DNA of 64,000 nucleotides, from positions 277,595,501-277,659,500 of the forward strand of contig OX465599.1 of assembly GCA_950022295.1 (NCBI GenBank). Direction: 5' to 3'. The stretch comes from Bromus sterilis. Lineage: Eukaryota; Streptophyta; Magnoliopsida; Poales; Poaceae. The position numbers and the translations under genes were made by a program. Below the pieces are notes generated by a model. That model was not told the origin of the DNA. It searched no databases and worked only from the letters and a program-made list of their open reading frames with translations. Below are positions 35,674 to 48,533 of the stretch, in pieces (position 1 is the first letter of the stretch; each line of letters starts with the position of its first letter).

Positions 35674-36853
35674 TGTTGGGATATGGGGCAGAAAACACAA
35701 AATTTTCATACCTACGGTACCCGAACCCAAGATCTATGCTATGGCGATGTAAAGTAACGGAGGGAATCGGTGTTCATACCTTTGAAGACCGAAAGAGGGA
35801 AACGTTCTTGCGAACGTGGCTGGCGTAGACTCGGAACTACGACCTCCTCGTCGTGTAGAAGACCACCACCGGCAAGGATGACTCCCGGTAAACCTCCAGC
35901 GACGAAGTAGCACCACAGGTGTAGTGCCTCGAAGAGATTATACACGTACAGTACAATCGATGTTCTTCCCGGGCCCCGAACCAGGCGAGCAGCGGAAGAA
36001 AGACGGCTACGGATCCCGACTCTAGCAGAACGACAACCTGCCTTATGGTGGAGAACTCCAATCCAGGTGCAGACTCCAAACAAGGGGAGTCCACTTCCGG
36101 GAAGGAGAAGGAGGAAGAAGGAGATATTGGTGTGTTGGAAAAAGGGGGGGGGGTCTGCCCCTCCTTATATAGGACAAGGGGGGGGTGCCATCCTCTTCCC
36201 CTCCCCCATGTGGGACTAAACTCCCGGGGGGGGGGGGGAGTGCTCCAGCCAAGGGGGGTGGTGGGCCCCACCCTTGGCGCCAAGCCCAAGGGGGGAGACC
36301 CCCTCCTCCCTTAATGGGCCCATGGGGCCCATTTATCCTTTTTCCCATTTTTTAATTTATTTAATATGTTTTAAATATTTATTTCAGATAATTAAATAAT
36401 AAAACATTATTAAAACAATTAAACTTTTATTTTGAACTATTCAAAATGTCTGGAAACCATTCCGTCCTCCTCCGGAACTATTCCGGTGATTCTTCCTATT
36501 TCACCGATTGATCCCGTAACTGTCCTATGCATCGATTGCCCTTAAGTGTAACACCCTAACGGTCCGGGAAACAGCAGACATGGTCGAGACTCTTCTCATT
36601 GACCAATGACTAGTCAGTTGGACCTGGTTACAATCCTTGACAGCCCCTGCGCTTCCATCGAATGAACTTCGATCGCTTTTGGAAACCGTTAACGATACGG
36701 CGTAATCCCTTTGTGCTGCGGTACTTTGTTTGTCCGAGGTTTGATCGTCGGTATCCTACATACCGTGTTCACATCTCGTTCACAACAAACAACTTCTCTC
36801 GTCCATGATCATTGCATCTCTTGTGACCTAGTCACGTCCTTGCAAGGTGTTGA
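35674..36853 (-). repeat. A2: Angela/BARE-like copia LTR, right half lost
   Basis: On the minus strand it ends ATATCCCAACA at 35674. It contains a probable TATA box (TATATAAGG, plus 36163-36171), a GC-rich leader, and upstream blocks such as GACGATC...CTCGG and GTGACTAGGTCACAAG. The last also appears in the LTR of element A (about 43242-43257). The outer 5' portion is absent: sequence changes abruptly near 36846-36854. It is a truncated or deleted element, not a clean solo LTR. Confidence 0.7.
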
Positions 36854-37053
36854 TGCAAAGGCTAGAAAGAAATGAGTTAGGCTCGAGGATTTTGGGTTAC
36901 TTCCCCATGGTCTTGGCATAACATTATGAGGCTTGTAGTTTATCTTCACTTCTTGTTTGAGCTTTGTCTTCCACCGATACAATTCCATATGCTTCCGTTA
37001 CTTAAATCATATCCCGGGCTCGTAGCTTTAGGCACCAGTTCTGAACCTTAACC
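36854..37053 (-). repeat. 200-bp duplicate of gypsy 3' interior, copy 1
   Basis: Matches 42328-42527 at 199 of 200 positions by eye (one T/G difference, in GAGCTTTG versus GAGCGTTG). Flanks differ on both sides. Confidence 0.9.
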
Positions 37054-38633
37054 AGGGTGTGGTTCGCATCATTTACCGCACTAGGGTGTTAGGGAATTAC
37101 CACCCTTAGAAGAAAGCTTATGGGGTCTCCAAAATTCTTCATACCATGATGGTTCTTCATCAAGCATCCACAGATAAGAATCTGCATCTCCCCAAAGAAC
37201 AAGTCTTTCTATAAAATACATAGGTTCCAAAACTACCTATCAAGACGCTCATGGTGGTCAAAATAACTTCCAAATGAAGCTTCATGAAAATCTTCATGTT
37301 TCTTACTCACCGTACAACCTACGTTAGGCACGATGCCTATCTACAAGGGTAATGCGTCTTACCATTCTATGGTTTAGGCTTGTCGCATCGACACTCTACT
37401 ACATTTTTTGTCTCTCTAATTTACCAATCTAACATACCAAAGTATATAATAAGAGTCTTCGGTATGGGGGCCAATCCATCCCGTACTCAAATCATTACTT
37501 CATATGTTGATAGATGAATCTCGTATTCTAACACTCAGTCTTTCTCACTCCTCTTAAAGAGGTCTTCACCTGCAAAACTAATAAAAACTTTTTGGGTGGC
37601 GATGATCCTACATGGTTTGTGCTCAAAACTTGCATCCATAGAATATGAGAACTTCCGTCTCCAACAATCGTGTTCTCTTTGCAAATGGGAGATTCTAGAC
37701 CCTTCTATATTCTCAATCCACTCTTCCAATTTGACTAGGTCACTGGTCTCATCAAAATATTAATGTCCATCTAAGGGGTTTAAGGTTGGTCAGAGATAAG
37801 ATAGATCATTAGAGAGAAGGGGATATGGATATCCACACAACAATCATTAAACAACTAACATACATAATATACTTGTTTACTACGTTTTCGTCAGGAAGTC
37901 TTCATTCTCTTCGGTTCTTGAAAGTCTTCGATACAAGAAGTTTCGTCGATGTGATGGTCTTCTGATACATCATCCGTTGCTCGCAACTCTCAAGGTTCAA
38001 TTAATAATAAATCCTACGAAATACGTATCCCAAAAATACAAATTTAAATTTAACAGTTCAAATGACACCAATCATTAAATCAATAGAGAAAACTCTGAGA
38101 AAACTCCAAATATCACTCATAAAGTCAATCAAACAATTCCTATGGTACCTTCCTCCACATGAGCTCTCATGGTCGGGCACTCTACTCGCACTCTTTCATT
38201 CATTTCACAACTCTCATGGTGGTCTTGGATACTATTGGTATTGTGTAATATATTCCTTAACTTCTTCACAAGCATCTTAGTCTTGGATGTATCCGGGTAT
38301 TCTATGGGTCTTGAGTAATCTTGGGATCTTCAGAGTCGTCAAATTCTTCGAGTCTTCCATACTTCCATACTTCCCATTCACGTTGAAAACATTTGTACTC
38401 TGAAATGGTCTTGAGTTGCCCAATATCTTGTCCTTCTCGAAGTGGCATAACACAATCCTTATCAGTGGTCAAAGTGGCATGGGTATAGTCTAATTTATTT
38501 GGGGTAAGAGGGAGTGTTTGGTAAAACTTAGAAAAGATAAGTAGTAATTATTATTTTTCAAAATAATATTTTTAGAGAGTATACTTCCTAATGGCTTTCC
38601 AATTTCTAGGGTCACGACCTACAGTCAACATGT
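37054..38633 (-). other. G3 leader / decayed interior, no gag recognised
   Basis: Runs downstream of the PBS on the minus strand. A 64-codon frame (37535-37729) carries no family motif. AT-rich, with no further features. Confidence 0.45.
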
Positions 38634-38645
38634 GCTCTGATACCA
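38634..38645 (-). promoter_or_regulatory. G3 primer-binding site
   Basis: TGGTATCAGAGC on the minus strand, three bases after the TTACA end of the LTR. It is complementary to the 3' end of initiator tRNA-Met. Confidence 0.85.
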
Positions 38646-38648
38646 TCT

Positions 38649-41600
38649 TGTAACAACCCGGTCCCGAAGGGAACCAAGTCTACTGTGCTTCTGTGCTATC
38701 CCTGGATCAGTATGCTAGCACACACAGTACTCGATGAAATACCATGAATCACATGTCAAAAAGTAACGTAAATACATGGTATTTATTACCTTATAGCCTT
38801 TGGGCTAGAATACACCGCGGAAATAAACAATACATAAGTGGAGTCCCATCAACACCAACGGCAAAGTTGAGTGTAGACATCGTAACCCTACATCGCATCA
38901 CTTACTCGTCGTATACAATCCTGCAACACCGAAGGTTACAACCCAAAATGGGTCAGTACTTTGAATGTACGACAAGTTACTCCAAAAATAATATATATAA
39001 CAGACCTAACTTCTACATGCAATTTGGCTGGTGGAAAAGCTCTAAGTTTCAATTTGCATAAAGCTGATTTTTGTCCTACTCAAAGAGTATCATATCTGTA
39101 CTACAAAGCTCATAATATGATTGAGTTGGTTTCTCCAAGTCAATATATTCCCAAAGTTGATTAAACCGATTGATTAATTAAAGATGATGAGATCCGTCAA
39201 CATTCCCACTTCTAGATGCTCAAAGTTGTCCGTAACCGGGGACACGGCTAATCATGATCAGTTTGTACACTCTGCAGAGGTTTGTGCACTTTTCCCCACA
39301 AGACTCGACCACCTCCGTTTTAGTTCGTCACACTACATGTTGTATGAGAACCGGAAGGTCGAGACATGGTCTTTTAGAAGAGTTTCCCTCACTCTGGTGG
39401 TGCCCATCCCACCTACTCATAACTACGTTCGTAGCACCACCTAGTAAGAGTCACTACAACTAATCAACCAAGCCAGAGCCCATAATAGCTTGTGGCTGCA
39501 CACGTAAGCTTCTAGTTATGAAAAATATGATTTATCCCTTTAAGCCTGGGTGGCATTCCGCAGTGATTACTAGCCATCTCCAGGTCACTCAGGCAAATCC
39601 ACTGGTTCCTCCAGGGTGCCCCCAACCATTCGACCCAGGTTGTTCATTAAGATTATCTTGGTCCTGTTTACTACTTAGTCACTCATACCTCATAATGGAT
39701 CACTTCCCAATCCACGTCTACTTAGTAAAGCAGTATAATTCTACACGGTGGCGACAATGATATAAGGTTCAGACCTACCTCAATGAACTACTGGGTGTAA
39801 TAGCATAGCATAATATATAATCCGATCAATGCATAATATTTAAGTTGGACTACAATGCATATAAAAAATATAGGTAATACTGGAGCATGATCAAAAGAGT
39901 AACTTGCCTGGATCCTCACGATGAAATATTCTACTCCTAGTCGTCTATCCTTCTCGTTACAATATATCTAACGGTAAAAGATAAATACTTCAACACACAA
40001 CACAAATCCAAATTGAAGATCCAAACAAAAATACAATTAACAACATAAATACTTAGTTATTACTATTAATAAACTAATTACTATGGCATGGATAGGTTGA
40101 GATAGGATCAAGTTGGATTGGATGGAAATATGATGGCAATCATATATCCGAGGATTGTAAAATCAATTGGATATGTTCGAGGTTGATTATAAAATCAATT
40201 GGATGGAGAGTATGTCAAACTCAGTTGGTTTTTCCATATGCATATTTGAATAGGAAATCGATTCTTGGATTGGATTCAAAAAGATCCGATAGAAATCGTG
40301 ATGATCTTGTTGAGAAGATTGAATTTTTGTAGCCAAATTTATATAAAAAAGAGATATAACTAAAGGGAAGCTAAGACAAAGGTTTGAGGTCAAAATAGTG
40401 TATTTATATGATGAAAAGAATGTGACAATTGTCCAAACAGAAAGATTTGATTTTAAGGATCAAATTTGATGAAGAAAATATTCCAAATAAATTATAGAAT
40501 AAGATGTATATCAAATATACTCAAATTAATAAAATAAATTTGAGTTAAATTTCGAATTATCAAAAGTGTAATATTATTGGAAAATAATAAACTACATTTT
40601 CCAAGGAATCTGGGGATATAAAATTTGTCGAAATCCGACTTACGGGATAGAAGATATGAATTTCTGAAGTTTGACTATTTTTGCTAAAATGAAGTTACGG
40701 GATTAACAAAAAGGATGCAAAATGGCGAGTTCTGATAGGTCTGTACCCATTCAATTTTTACAAAATCAAATGATGAACAAAGAGGGGAGAAAGGCTCACT
40801 GGAGATCTCGCCGGAATTTTGGAAAAAGGTCGCGGGCGTCAATAAACAGCCGAACGGGATAGAGGATGATTTGGGCGACTCGATGGACAAGGTTATAGCT
40901 CTAGGTTCGCCCTCGGATAGCGAAGAAGTTCCACCGGAGTAGAGAAGAACGCATGAAGAGCACAATGACACGGACAACGTGCTCCGGCCTTGCAATCGAG
41001 AGGAAAAATATGTCACAACGGTGCGCATCGGCAAGGGGAAGAAACTAGAGGAAGAAATATGGACTAGGTACCTTTCTTGGCGACAAAAATCTTCACCGGA
41101 AGTGTGGATGCATGTTTACTCCGACGAGAAATTGCGCACGAAGGAGAGGGATTTGGAGAGGGACTTTATGCGTGGGGATGTGTGGTTCAAAGGGGTCCTA
41201 GGGGCGGTATTTATAGGGTCATGGGAGGTCCATAGAAGGACAGTGAGCGAGGTTTTGAAAATGGAGTTAATGGCATTCATGGAGAAATAATGGGCATTAA
41301 AAGCGATGTTTTGGAAATGGAGTTAATGACATTCATGGAGAAATAATGGGCATTAAAAGCAAGGTTTTGGAAATGGAGTTAATCGCATTCATGGAGAAAT
41401 AATGGGCATTAAAAGCATTAAAACGCGTGCTTGTTTCCCTGAATGAATTCCTCATGAACTTGTCCACAATTTTTGTGTAGGTTCTGAAGTGAATCGGTCA
41501 AAAGAGTAGATGGGAGGAAAATAGGAAGAGCTTCAGTTGCCATGGCCATTTGCTTCTGTGTTCACGTACACATGAACGAACGAGAGGAAGAAGACAGCTC

Positions 41601-42290
41601 GCTCGGGCTATGGGCCTTAGTGCAAAATTTGTCCCAAGATAAAGAAAAAGGAAAGAGAGATAGAGGGAAAAAATTAGATAGATGACCTCAGTCCAATTGA
41701 CTTAGGAATCCTATTTTTATTATTTGGGTTAAACACTCTCAAATAAAATTGTATAGGCCAAATAAAACAGAGAGAGTCTAGGAAAACTATATTTCCCTCT
41801 CAGAATACATTTTAGAAATAGATTTTTATAAAAAAAAACTCATTAACGACATTATTAAAAAAAATCAATACTGTTTTTGGAGAAGTCATATTATCTCCTC
41901 TCATTTTGTTTATTAAATTATTGGAAATATTTAAATATCTCTTAAACGTCAATATCCAATAAACTCCAAAATAAGAATTCGAGAATGAGTATGGGACCAC
42001 AATAAATTTAAGAAAGTCATTTTATTCTCAGTCGGAAATATTTAATTGTGGTTCGTACCAAATTTCAAAAGGACAAAAGAAAGAAAATCATTCTTTGAAA
42101 TTTTGAATAAAGTTCACAACCAAAATTTTCATTATTGGATAAATGATTATCCAATTTTATTAAATGGTTTGTAAAGGTTTAAACAAAAACTCAAGGGAAA
42201 AGTTTTCATTTACCCCAAAATCAAAACAATTCAATCAATATTTTATTATTTATTAACATTCCAAAATTTGGAAAATTTTGGGATGTTACA
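38649..42290 (-). repeat. G3 LTR (3,642 bp)
   Basis: Perfect 7-bp inverted termini, TGTAACA and TGTTACA (plus strand). On the minus strand it starts TGTAACATCCC. A TATAAATA (plus 41208-41215) is the likely TATA box. It includes a 56-bp triplicate. The LTR start overlaps the pol stop codon of the upstream interior. Confidence 0.85.
41252..41419. repeat. 56-bp tandem repeat, three copies, in the G3 LTR
   Basis: Units begin GTTTTG at 41252, 41308 and 41364 and share ATTCATGGAGAAATAATGGG. They differ by a few bases and lie just upstream (plus side) of the TATA box region. Confidence 0.9.
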
Positions 42291-42527
42291 AACTACCACC
42301 CTTAAAAGAAATCTCGTCCTCGAGATTTGCAAAGGCTAGAAAGAAATGAGTTAGGCTCGAGGATTTTGGGTTACTTCCCCATGGTCTTGGCATAACATTA
42401 TGAGGCTTGTAGTTTATCTTCACTTCTTGTTTGAGCGTTGTCTTCCACCGATACAATTCCATATGCTTCCGTTACTTAAATCATATCCCGGGCTCGTAGC
42501 TTTAGGCACCAGTTCTGAACCTTAACC
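42286..42527 (-). pseudogene. pol: Gypsy pol C-terminus, partial
   Basis: The last codons of a gypsy polyprotein. On the minus strand the frame reads ANLEDEISFKGGSL and stops at TAA 42288-42286, inside the first bases of the LTR. This C-terminal motif with the following PPT (AAGGGTGGTAG) is typical of grass gypsy elements. Upstream in the same frame an in-frame TAA lies near 42475. 42328-42527 is copy 2 of the 200-bp duplicate. Confidence 0.75.
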
Positions 42528-42682
42528 TGAACCTTTTCAATATCTTGTCAATATAAGTGCTCTGACTCAAGGCCAACCGTCGATTAGGTCTATCTCTATA
42601 GATCTTAATCCCCAATATGTACGCAACTTCACCTAGGTCCTTCATGGCAAATTGTCCATTCAGATATTCCTTCACTTCCTCT
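42528..42682 (-). pseudogene. A3: copia reverse transcriptase fragment
   Basis: The minus strand encodes FAMKDLGEVAYILGIKIYRD and LSQSTYIDKILKRF, the part of copia RT just after YVDD. It is close in sequence to the corresponding part of element A (62690-62830) but in opposite orientation. It is cut at 42683 by element A and joined at 42527 to the gypsy end. Confidence 0.88.
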
Positions 42683-44318
42683 TGAAGGGAATATGCCCGA
42701 GAGGCAATAATAAAGTGTTTATTATATTATTCCTTGTTTATGATAAACATTTATTTCTCATGCTAGAATTGTATTAACCGGAAACGTTGATACATGTGTG
42801 TTTAATAAACAAACAATGGTTCCTAGTAAAGCCTCTCTTTTAACTAGCTCTTCGATTAACAGATGATCAAGGTTTCCTGATCATGAACATTGGATGTTGT
42901 TAATAACGGGATCATATCATTAGGAGAATGATGTGATGAATATATACCCAAACTAAGTATAACAATACGATCAAGTCATTTAGTTTATATTGTTATATCT
43001 TGCATTCGAAGTAATCTTGTTCCTTAGACCATGAGATCATGTCAATCACTAATACCGAAAGAATACTTTAATGACATCAAACGTCACACCGTAACAGGGT
43101 GACTATAAAGGTGGTGTTAGGTATTCAGAAAGTATTAGTTGAGGCTCATGGATCAAGAATGGGATTTTTCCATCCAAAATGACGGAGAGATATACTCTGG
43201 GCCCTCTCGGTGATATCACATTCACACCACTTGCAAGCACGTGACTAGGTCACAAGAATGTCATATCACAGAACGAGTAAAAGAGTACTTGTCGGAAACG
43301 AGATCGAACAAGGTATGGTTGATATCGATGATCGGATCTCGGACAAGTAAAATATCGCGAGACAAAGGGAATTAGTTACGACGTTGATGGTTCACACGAT
43401 CACAAGATTCATCGTTGAATATATAGGAGTCATCACGGATCTCCAGATCCCGCTGTTGATTATTGATCGGAGAGGTGTCTCAATCATGTCTGTATTATTC
43501 GCGAACCGTAGGGTGACACACTTAATGTTTGATGATGCATTTTGAGAGGATAAGGAATATTGAAGAATGTTTTGGACAACATCGAAATTGTTTCGGGTAA
43601 AATTGAAATAGTTCAAGGGGTTTTTGTCGGATGGTTGTTAATAGAATTAACAAATGATTCGAGGTGCAATGTGCAAATGTTTGTTAATAGGATTAACAAA
43701 TATTAAATAAAGAAATAGAAATGTTTTATTTATTTATTAAAGAAAACCTTTGGATTTTCCAAGTGGACAATTAAGGGAGCATGGGTGGGTGTGAGAGTGG
43801 CTTCCACTCACATCAAGAGGGGAAGAGGTGGAGGCACCATGAGTTGGCCGCACCCCCCTCTTGGGCTGCCCACTCCTCCCCTATAAAAGGAGGGTGAGGG
43901 CTTCCCCTCCCATATACTTGCCTCACCTCCCTTCCTCTCCACCCGCTGCTCCATACCATGGTCTTCCGCTTGGCGAAGCCCTGACCATGGGATTCTTCAC
44001 CGCATCACGTTGTTGTGCTGCTGGATTTCCGAGGAAACTCTACTTCCGCTGCCCCGTTGGATCGAGGGAACGGAGGTCGTCATCAAGCTGTACGTGTGAC
44101 CGAGCACGGAGACGCTCAGCGTACATCATCGCGATCTTGAGATCGGCAAGTGAACCACTACATCATCCACGAGATTTGATCTCGTAACGTTTTAAGTCTT
44201 CGAGGGTGAGTTCTTCTATGACATCCTACTCGTTGCTTACATCTCCTAGATTAGATCTTGGCTTGTTGGTTGTTTATGCGTAGGAATTTTTTTTGTTTTC
44301 CTTGCTACGAACCCTTCA
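42683..44318 (+). repeat. Element A 5' LTR (1,636 bp)
   Basis: Termini TGAAGG/CCTTCA are inverted repeats. The start GGGAATATGCCCGAGAGGCA is Angela/BARE-like. The TATA box TATAAAAG is at 43882-43889, preceding a leader of about 430 nt within the LTR. CCTCT lies immediately upstream as one half of the target duplication; the other half is outside the window. Confidence 0.9.
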
Positions 44319-44319
44319 G

Positions 44320-44331
44320 TGGTATCAGAGC
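44320..44331 (+). promoter_or_regulatory. Element A primer-binding site
   Basis: TGGTATCAGAGC, two bases after the LTR, complementary to the initiator tRNA-Met 3' end. Confidence 0.92.
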
Positions 44332-45513
44332 CTCGTCTATGCGTAGATGTTTTGTACGAGTAGAACACATATGGATGTGGGCGTTGATGATCATGGTTTT
44401 GCCTCCTTTTGTATTTTGGATCCTAGTGGCATAGTGGGATGAAGCGGCCCGGACTAACCTTACATGTCCACGTACATGAGACTTGTTCCACGACTGACAT
44501 GCAACTTGTATTGCATAAGTGGCTGGCGGGTGTCTGTCTCTCTCACTATAGTTAGGACCTAATCTACAACGGGTTGTTAAAAATATGTTTTATCAACATT
44601 GTGGTTTATGTTCGTAGGTATGAACGGTTCTATCTTCGTAAGCCCAAGCCACGTAAAATTTGCAAAAATAAATTAGAGACGTCTAACTTTTTTTTGCAGG
44701 GCATGTGATGTGATATGGTCAATGTTACAAATTTGATGTATGAGATGATCCATTTTGTAAGTTATTGACATACCGGCAGGAGCCATATGGTTGTCTTATT
44801 ATTTATGGCCTGCGTGCTGTATATCATATCCATGTGATATGTTGTAATTTGATGGACAATCAAGATGGAGGTGCCATGGACCTTGGTGCCACGCTGGTGG
44901 GATGATGAAGATCATACCATGATGCACAAGATGGAGATCAAGTGCAAGAAGGACCATATCATATCACATTATCCATGCATGTGATGTTAATCCTTTTATG
45001 CATCTTATTTTGCTTAGACCGCGACGGTAGCATTATAAGATGATCCCTCTCAATTAATATCAAGATAATAATGTGTTCTTCCTTAGTATGCACCGTTAAG
45101 AAAGTTCGTCATTTCGAGACACCACGTGATGATCGGGTGTGATAGACTCTACGTTCGCATACAACGAGTGTTTTCAAGCCTAGCATGTACAGACATGGCC
45201 TTGAAACACACGCAATACAATGGTTCTACTTGGCGAGCCTAGCATGTACAGACATGGCCTCGGAACACGAACCGAAAGGTAAAGCATAAGTCATATGGAT
45301 GATATGATGAACATGTCGATGTTCGCCTTTGCAGCTACATCATCTCACGTGATGATCGGTTTTGGTGTAGTGAATTTGGTTTGTGTAATCACCAAAATGA
45401 CTAAGAGGGATGTTGTTTTTGAGTGGGAGTTCATGGGATAATTTTTTGAATTAACTTGAACTTAATTTATCATAAACTTAGTCTAAATAGTCTTTGCAAA
45501 TATGTTGTAGATC
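44332..45513 (+). other. Element A untranslated leader
   Basis: Non-coding, about 1.2 kb. It has two copies of AGCCTAGCATGTACAGACAT (about 45177 and 45235) and two of CACGTGATGATCGG (about 45124 and 45348), known types of repeat in Angela-like leaders; they could fold or help packaging. No ORF. Confidence 0.7.
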
Positions 45514-46925
45514 ATGGCTGCACCTACCTTCAATTTCAATATGTTCATGGAGAAAGAAAAGCTAGCGAACAATGGTAGCAACTTTACCAACTGGTCAGTT
45601 AACCTGAGGATTCTCCTCACCGCTTGCAAGAAGCTCTATGTGCTTGATGCACCGCTAGGTGACCAGCCTGCTGATGATGCTTCTGATGAAGATAAAAATG
45701 TTTATCTGACTTGAAAAGAAGACCACAATATAGTTCATTGCGGCATCCTTTATGGATTAGAACCAGAGCTGCGAAAACGTTTCGAGAACAGCACTGCTTA
45801 TGCTACAATGGGAGAATTGAAAATGATTTTCGATACCCATGCTGCAGTTGAGAGTTATGATGCTTCAGAAAAGTTCTTTAGCTGCATGATGGAAGAGAAC
45901 AGCTCCTTCAGTGAGCACGTACTCAAAATGTCTGCGTACGCTGATAAGCTCATAGCCTTGGGAATAACGATTCCCAATGAGCTAGGGATACATCGTGTTC
46001 TTCAATCTCTTCCACCTAGTTACAAGAACTTTGTGATGAACTATAATATGCAAGGCATGAAGAAGTCTCTTCCTGAGCTTCTCTCGATGCTTAAAACTGC
46101 TGAAGTGGAGATCAAGAAAGAGCATCAAGTGTTGATGATCAATAAGACCACTAGTTTCAAGAAAGGCAAGAAAGGCAAGCCAAAGGGCAACTTCAAGAAG
46201 GTTGGCAAGTCTGTTTCTACACCTGAGAAGAAAACCAAGAATGGTCCTAAGCCTGAGACTGAGTGCTTCTATTGCAAGGGCACTGGCCACTGGAAGCGAA
46301 ACTGCCCCAAATATCTGGCAGATAAGAAGGCCGGCAAAGTGAACAAAGGTATATGTGATATACATGTTATTGATGTGTACCTTATTAGTACTCGCAGTAG
46401 CATTGATACTGGTTCGGTTGCTCACATATGTAACTCAAAACAGGAACTGCAGAATAAGCGACCACTAGCAAAGGATGAGGTGACGATGCGCGTCGGCAAT
46501 GGATCAAGAGTTGATGTGATCGCCGTCAGCACGCTACCTCTTCGTTTACCGTCTGGATTAGTTATAAACCTGAATAAATGTTATCTGGTGCCTGCGTTGA
46601 GCATGAACATCATTTCTGGATCTTGCTTAATGCAGAGTGGTTATTCCTTTAAGTCCGAGAACAATGGTTGTTCGATTTATATGAATAATATCTTTTATGG
46701 TCACGCACCTGAGAAGAATGGTTTATTTATTTTGAAACTTGATAGTATTGATACACATATTCATAGTGTGAATGCCAAAAGAATCAAGTTAAATGATGAT
46801 ATTGCTACTTACATGTGGCATTGCCGCTTAGGTCATATTGGTGTTAAACGCATGAAGAAGCTCCATTCTGATGGACTCTTAGAATCATTGATTATGAATC
46901 ATTTGAAACGTGTGAACCATGCCTT
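45514..46925 (+). pseudogene. gag: Element A gag-protease region
   Basis: Starts MAAPTFNFNMFMEKEKL at the ATG 45514. The stop TGA at 45712-45714 stands where a Trp would be expected (TGG to TGA); the same frame then continues. Zinc knuckle CFYCKGTGHWKRNC at 46264-46305. The protease active site DTGS is near 46408, but the usual Trp-Val before it is altered. The pre-integrase WHCRLGHIGVKRMKKLHS follows at about 46815. Near 46885 a one-base loss shifts the frame, so this ORF ends artificially at 46938 while the true frame continues at 46926. Confidence 0.9.
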
Positions 46926-48533
46926 ATGGGCAAGATGACTAGAACCCCGTTTTCAGGTTCTATGGAACGGGCGACAGACTTACTGGAAATCATACATACT
47001 GATGTGTGTGGACCAATGAGTGTATCAGCGCGCGGTGGATATCGTTATTTTGTCTCTTTCACAGATGATTTGAGTAGATATGGATATATTTACTTAATGA
47101 AACACAAATCTGAGACGTTTGAAAAGTTCAAAGAATTTCAGTGTGAAGTTGAAAATCATCGTAACAGAAAGATTAAATTTATACGATCTGATCGTGGAGG
47201 TGAATATTTAAGTTACGAGTTTGGCATGCATATGAAACAATGTGGAATAGTTTCACAACTCACACCTGCCGGAACACCACAGCGTAATGGTGTTTCCGAA
47301 CGTCGTAATCGTACTTTATTGGATATGGTTCGATCTATGATGTCTCTTACAGATTTGCCACTGTCATTTTGGGGTTATGCACTAGAGACCGCTGCATTCA
47401 CTTTAAATAGGGCACCATCTAAATCCGTTGAAACGACACCGTATGAATTATGGTTTGGAAACAAACCTAAGCTGTCATTTCTAAAAGTTTGGGGCTGCGA
47501 TGTTTATGTGAAGAAGCTTCAACCTGATAAACTCGAACCCAAAGCGGAAAAATGCATCTTCATAGGATACCCTAAGGAAACAATAGGGTACACCTTCTAT
47601 CACAGATCCGAAGGAAATATTTTCGTTGCCAAGAATGGATCCTTTTTAGAGAAGGAGTTTCTCTCGAAAGGTGTGAATAGTAGGAAGGTAGAACTCGATG
47701 AGGTTATTGAACCTTCTCTTCTTGGAATGGCGAGTAGCGCAGCACCGGAAGTTGTTCCAGTGCCGACTCCGTCAGTTGAAGGGGGAACTAATGATCAAGA
47801 TCATGAAACTCCAGAAGAGGAAACTACCGTGCTTCGCAGGTCAACTAGGGAACGTACAACTCCTGAACTGTATGGGAATCCCGTCTTAAACTTCATGGTA
47901 GATGGAAGTGATGAACCTGCGACGTATGATGAAGCAATGATGAGCCCAGATTCCAACAAATGGCTTGAAGCCATGAAATCCGAAATGGGATCCATGTACG
48001 AAAACCAAGTTTGGACTTTGGTGGACTTACCCGATGACCATAAGGCCGTTGAGAACAAATGGATTTTTAAAAACAAAACCGATGCTGATGGTAATGTGAC
48101 CGTCTATAAAGCTCGACTTGTCGCAAAAGGTTTTCGACAAATTCAAGGAGTTGACTACGATGAGACCTTCTCACCATTAGCGATGCTAAAGTCAGTTAGG
48201 ATTATGTTACCAATTGCTGCATTTTTTGATTATGAAATCTGGCAGATGGATGTCAAAACGGCATTCCTGAATGGTGACATTGAGGAAGAGTTGTATATGA
48301 TGCAACCCAAAGGTTTTGTTGATCCTAAGGATGCTGACAAGGTATGCAAGCTTCAACGTTCCATTTATGGACTGAAGCAAGCATCCCGGAGTTGGAACCT
48401 CCGTTTTGATAAGGTGATTAAAGAGTTTGGACTTGATCAAACGTACGGAGAAGCTTGTATCTACAAGAAAGTGAGTGGGAGCTCTGTAGCATTTCTAGTA
48501 CTGTATGTGGATGACATATTGTTGATTGGAAAT
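46926..48533 (+). pseudogene. pol: Element A integrase and N-terminal reverse transcriptase, cut by S2
   Basis: Integrase core with HTDVCGPM (about 46998), SDRGGEY (about 47187) and RNGVSERRNRT (about 47284); then RT from about 47930 with WIFKNKTDADG, AFLNGDIEEELYM and YVDD at 48504-48515. The homology ends exactly at LLIGN (48533), where the S2 LTR starts. The open frame that runs on to 48662 is a chimera with the S2 LTR and has no biological meaning. The other half of RT lies at 62654. Confidence 0.93.

Larger units (their letters stand above)
36854..42527 (-). mobile_element. G3: recombined gypsy element(s) around one 3.6-kb LTR
   Basis: Minus-strand order: 3' end of a pol interior (42527-42291), LTR (42290-38649), PBS and leader (38645-37054), then a second copy of the last 200 bp of interior (37053-36854). 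One LTR with a 3' interior on one side and a PBS on the other is the middle of a tandem pair or a recombination product, not a normal 5' or 3' LTR. Both outer ends are cut by copia sequences. Confidence 0.7.

Noticed and set aside
37535..37729. 64-codon minus ORF as a host gene exon
   Set aside because: Located in the G3 leader downstream of the PBS; no homology recognised.
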